This document shows, piece after piece, positions 61,548 through 64,000 of a stretch of 64,000 bases of DNA. This DNA comes from UBA2040 sp963977135 (GTDB lineage Bacteria; Bacteroidota; Bacteroidia; Flavobacteriales_D; Crocinitomicaceae). The DNA lies in NCBI GenBank assembly GCA_963977135.1, contig CAXBNN010000004.1, positions 62,001 to 126,000 of the forward strand, read 5' to 3'. The notes under the pieces are model-generated. The model made no database searches, had not been told where the DNA came from, and saw only the letters and a list, made by a program, of their open reading frames with translations. The position numbers were made by a program, and so were the translations under genes. Within the stretch, counting starts at the first letter, position 1; each line of letters opens with the position of its first letter.

Positions 61548-63797
61548 TTACATTTTCATAAGTCGCTTTAATTGGCTCAAAGAGTGTTGATTCCGCTTAC
61601 TACTAAATGCCTCGTTTATTTTCTTTTTCTCTTGACCGGTTAAATGCCATGAAAGAGAAATTTTGTCCTTTTTATTTTCACGCAAATTGAATGAAATCAA
61701 ATCCACTGGGAATCTGTATTGTTGAACACCTTGCATCATTAATTGCTCCTGATCGAAATCTTGTGTTCTTGTGAAATTACTGTACATGTTTCCGAAAGGC
61801 AATGTAAACTTATCAAAAAGCGATACTTCCTGATAGGCTTCATTATCCAGTACTTTTTTAGTATCCCGAATTTGAATAATTATAACCCCAGAAGTATTTT
61901 GTTCAATCCAATCATTTAGTACATATAAATATTCCATTGTAATTTTGCCTCCATAATTATCGCGAATCCCAGCATCCATCAACTGAACCTCGGGTTCTGT
62001 AGGCATAGTGACCATTGGCATGACAAAAGGAAACGTAGCGCTCGCACGAAGTACACTTGAAAAGCGAACATCTATTGGATGGTGGTTTTTAAAAAAACTT
62101 AAATAATCTATGTTTTCAAAAGATTTCGTCATGCTCGAAGGTCCACCTTTAGATTCAGTAAGAAAATTCAAAGACTGAGAAGACATTAGTAATCTGCGTC
62201 CATCATTAACAATTGTAGGAGTAAAGATCATTAAAGGGACTTCAGCATTTAACTCCAAGGCTGAATAATGGCTTAATGGAACATTTAGAATTCCTTCAGT
62301 ATTTTCATGCAGCTCGCTTTCAAAGGCAGTACCTCTATCCTTTGGATACCTGTTATTGTTTTCGGTAAAGTGTTGGTATCGGAAAAAGATATCATTTGTT
62401 GATGCAGCAAAAGAAAGTTTGTTTAATAAATCAGCAGCGATATTGTTTCTGTATTTTTCAGCAAATGGATCGATAATTACGCCATCCTCATAACGTTTGT
62501 GTATTTCTCGATAATAGGCCGAGCCAATCATTCCTCCTGATGCGCCGGCAATCATATTGACGTGCTTACTGAAATTGTGATTCAATTCTTTATCCAAATT
62601 CTGCATACATGTAAGAGACCAAAGTGCACTTCTAGATCCTCCACCTGAAACGTCAACAAGAATCATTTTTGGTTTGTTTTGACCAGTTTTATTTTTCCAG
62701 TTATCTAGTAAACTTAGTATATTACTCTTAGTCCTTTCATGGTATTTATCACTATTTGAAACACGTTCTATTTCCTCTATAGTATACGGTGTACGAGTCT
62801 CGTAGGATAAACCATAAGCGTAATTTTTAAAAGTGAATAAAGACGTATGAAGACTTAAATAATTCATTGTTAAAAATACAGCAATTAAAATAGGGTAAGC
62901 CCAGCGATGGAGCCATGATAGCAATGCGCTAAAGAGCATTAAGATTATTGTTAAAAGAAGAATGATGCTAACCGCAGCAGGTAATTCAAAATATTTGAAA
63001 TCTCGAAAAAGGCCAAGCATCAAAAAGCTAACTATTGCCAAAGTCTCAAATAGAGTGGCGTTCACCTTGTTCTTTTTATAAATGTCATTAAGAAGATCGC
63101 GTGAATAATGACGCCCACTTCTTGAAGTGTGAAATTTCAATCTTTTGCCCAAATAAATATATTTTCCTTCCTTATGGTCTACCTTATGCCCAGGGTAATT
63201 TTCTTTGTTAGGAATTACGGTTTTTATAATGGATTCATTTAACACATCTTCCATGGGGTCTTTCATGCTTCTTGAAACCCTTTTGTTCATTGGAAAAAAA
63301 TAAATCACAGAAAGCAATTGGAAAAGAGTGAATCCACCAAGATAGGCCGCATTGTACGTTATTACTTCCATTGTGCTAGCAAACTCTTCACGAATTTGAA
63401 AACGACTGAACATAATCATGAATACAATATTGAACCCTACAGGTAAGATTGCATTATTGATACAAAACTTATAAAATGGTTGGTTTAGCGTAGCAAGAAA
63501 AGAAAAATGTGCTCCTAAACGAATATAGCTATACGTATTGAATCCCATTGTGAATCCGCCTATAGCGAATCCTAGTAATAAAAATGACCACGGTGAGACA
63601 GCTCCAAGATATTCGGGTGAAAAAAACAAAATTGGAACACCGAATTTTGTGCCAAATTGATTGGTGATAATAAAAAACAACACTGCCCAATAAAGAAGTG
63701 CAAGTAGATTATACTTCAAATGAGCTTTCATCAATTGGAAAGGAAAAAAAGAACCAATTAATTCCCAAAAACTCAATTTTTTATTCTCTATCACCAT
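61548..63797 (-). CDS. Membrane-associated patatin-like phospholipase
   Basis: 749 residues. The N-terminal about 340 residues hold about seven to nine hydrophobic helices; the C-terminal part is a patatin domain. LVDVSGGGSRSALWSLTC is the oxyanion loop (about residue 383), IAGASGGMIGSAYY the G-x-S-x-G nucleophile elbow, and QLMDAGIRDNYGG the Asp of the dyad. Expected to cleave acyl esters of membrane lipids; the long membrane part is unusual beside typical soluble patatins. Confidence 0.85.
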   Translation of the reverse strand: MVIENKKLSFWELIGSFFPFQLMKAHLKYNLLALLYWAVLFFIITNQFGTKFGVPILFFSPEYLGAVSPWSFLLLGFAIGGFTMGFNTYSYIRLGAHFSFLATLNQPFYKFCINNAILPVGFNIVFMIMFSRFQIREEFASTMEVITYNAAYLGGFTLFQLLSVIYFFPMNKRVSRSMKDPMEDVLNESIIKTVIPNKENYPGHKVDHKEGKYIYLGKRLKFHTSRSGRHYSRDLLNDIYKKNKVNATLFETLAIVSFLMLGLFRDFKYFELPAAVSIILLLTIILMLFSALLSWLHRWAYPILIAVFLTMNYLSLHTSLFTFKNYAYGLSYETRTPYTIEEIERVSNSDKYHERTKSNILSLLDNWKNKTGQNKPKMILVDVSGGGSRSALWSLTCMQNLDKELNHNFSKHVNMIAGASGGMIGSAYYREIHKRYEDGVIIDPFAEKYRNNIAADLLNKLSFAASTNDIFFRYQHFTENNNRYPKDRGTAFESELHENTEGILNVPLSHYSALELNAEVPLMIFTPTIVNDGRRLLMSSQSLNFLTESKGGPSSMTKSFENIDYLSFFKNHHPIDVRFSSVLRASATFPFVMPMVTMPTEPEVQLMDAGIRDNYGGKITMEYLYVLNDWIEQNTSGVIIIQIRDTKKVLDNEAYQEVSLFDKFTLPFGNMYSNFTRTQDFDQEQLMMQGVQQYRFPVDLISFNLRENKKDKISLSWHLTGQEKKKINEAFSSKRNQHSLSQLKRLMKM

Positions 63798-63842
63798 TAC
63801 TTAAAAATAACGAAAATAATGGAGTGGGTGTTGGATAATAAG

Positions 63843-64000
63843 CTATTTCTCTAACTTATTTTGACATTTTATAAAATCAATAACAAAATAGCTTAACATC
63901 TTACCATAATTTCGTTTTTCACTTTCAGTTTCGGGTGAACCTTCAGGTAAATGCAAATAACTAAATTTAATTTCCGAGCTTAATTTTCGAATTATTTTAC
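63843..64000 (-). CDS. C-terminal fragment of a hypothetical protein (partial)
   Basis: The minus strand is open from the right window edge to TAG at 63843-63845, giving about 52 residues, rich in charged residues (HLPEGSPETESEKRNYGKML then SYFVIDFIKCQNKLEK). It lies 45 bp upstream of the patatin gene on the same strand. The rest of the gene is outside the window; no family recognised. Confidence 0.5.
   Translation of the reverse strand, partial: KIIRKLSSEIKFSYLHLPEGSPETESEKRNYGKMLSYFVIDFIKCQNKLEK

Overview
The window is AT-rich chromosomal DNA of a Bacteroidota, most likely Flavobacteriales (an inference from content, not a placement). Supporting signs are four genes or gene remnants with type IX secretion (T9SS) C-terminal sorting domains, an UpxY/NusG-type antiterminator beside a polysaccharide locus, TAnnTTTG -7 promoter boxes close to start codons, no clear Shine-Dalgarno sequences, and a DnaE polymerase with a fused N-terminal proofreading exonuclease. 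No tRNA, rRNA, CRISPR array or insertion sequence was recognised.

Region 1 (1-19.8 kb, minus strand) is a surface-polysaccharide operon that continues past the left edge. It has a Wzx-type flippase, an EpsG-type polymerase, four or five glycosyltransferases (including one GT-D fold enzyme), an SDR epimerase and a WecE/WecD pair for an acetylated 4-amino-4,6-dideoxy sugar. It also has two AsnB-type amidotransferases, two tandem NodB-like deacetylase paralogues, and an MBOAT plus SGNH pair for O-acetylation. Many genes overlap or abut. At its upstream end is the C-terminal remnant of a Gfo/Idh/MocA sugar oxidoreductase.

Region 2 (20-26.5 kb, minus strand) holds three modular T9SS surface proteins, each followed by a strong terminator. 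One combines an N-domain, five 93-residue repeats and a sorting domain; one has the N-domain and sorting domain only. The third has three repeats and a sorting domain and is broken by a Trp-to-stop change and a frameshift. UpxY lies upstream of them, so the surface genes separate the antiterminator from the polysaccharide operon.

Region 3 (26.5-36.8 kb, mainly plus strand) contains a 186-bp MITE-like inverted-repeat element and two heptanucleotide arrays flanking an O-methyltransferase. The second array has 36 units with a 70-bp higher-order repeat and sits directly upstream of threonine aldolase. It also has lipoproteins, a CYTH protein, and a second small polysaccharide cluster (deacetylase, acyltransferase, 30-codon ORF, CapD-like dehydratase, thioesterase).

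Region 4 (36.8-64 kb) is mostly housekeeping: rsmE, holA, pepT, ndk, nth, dapD, ruvX, def and dnaE. Within it is a metal ABC-transport operon whose first permease carries a C-terminal DtxR/MntR-like regulator domain, with a palindrome at its promoter. It also contains two unlisted small membrane-protein genes and two candidate small RNAs.
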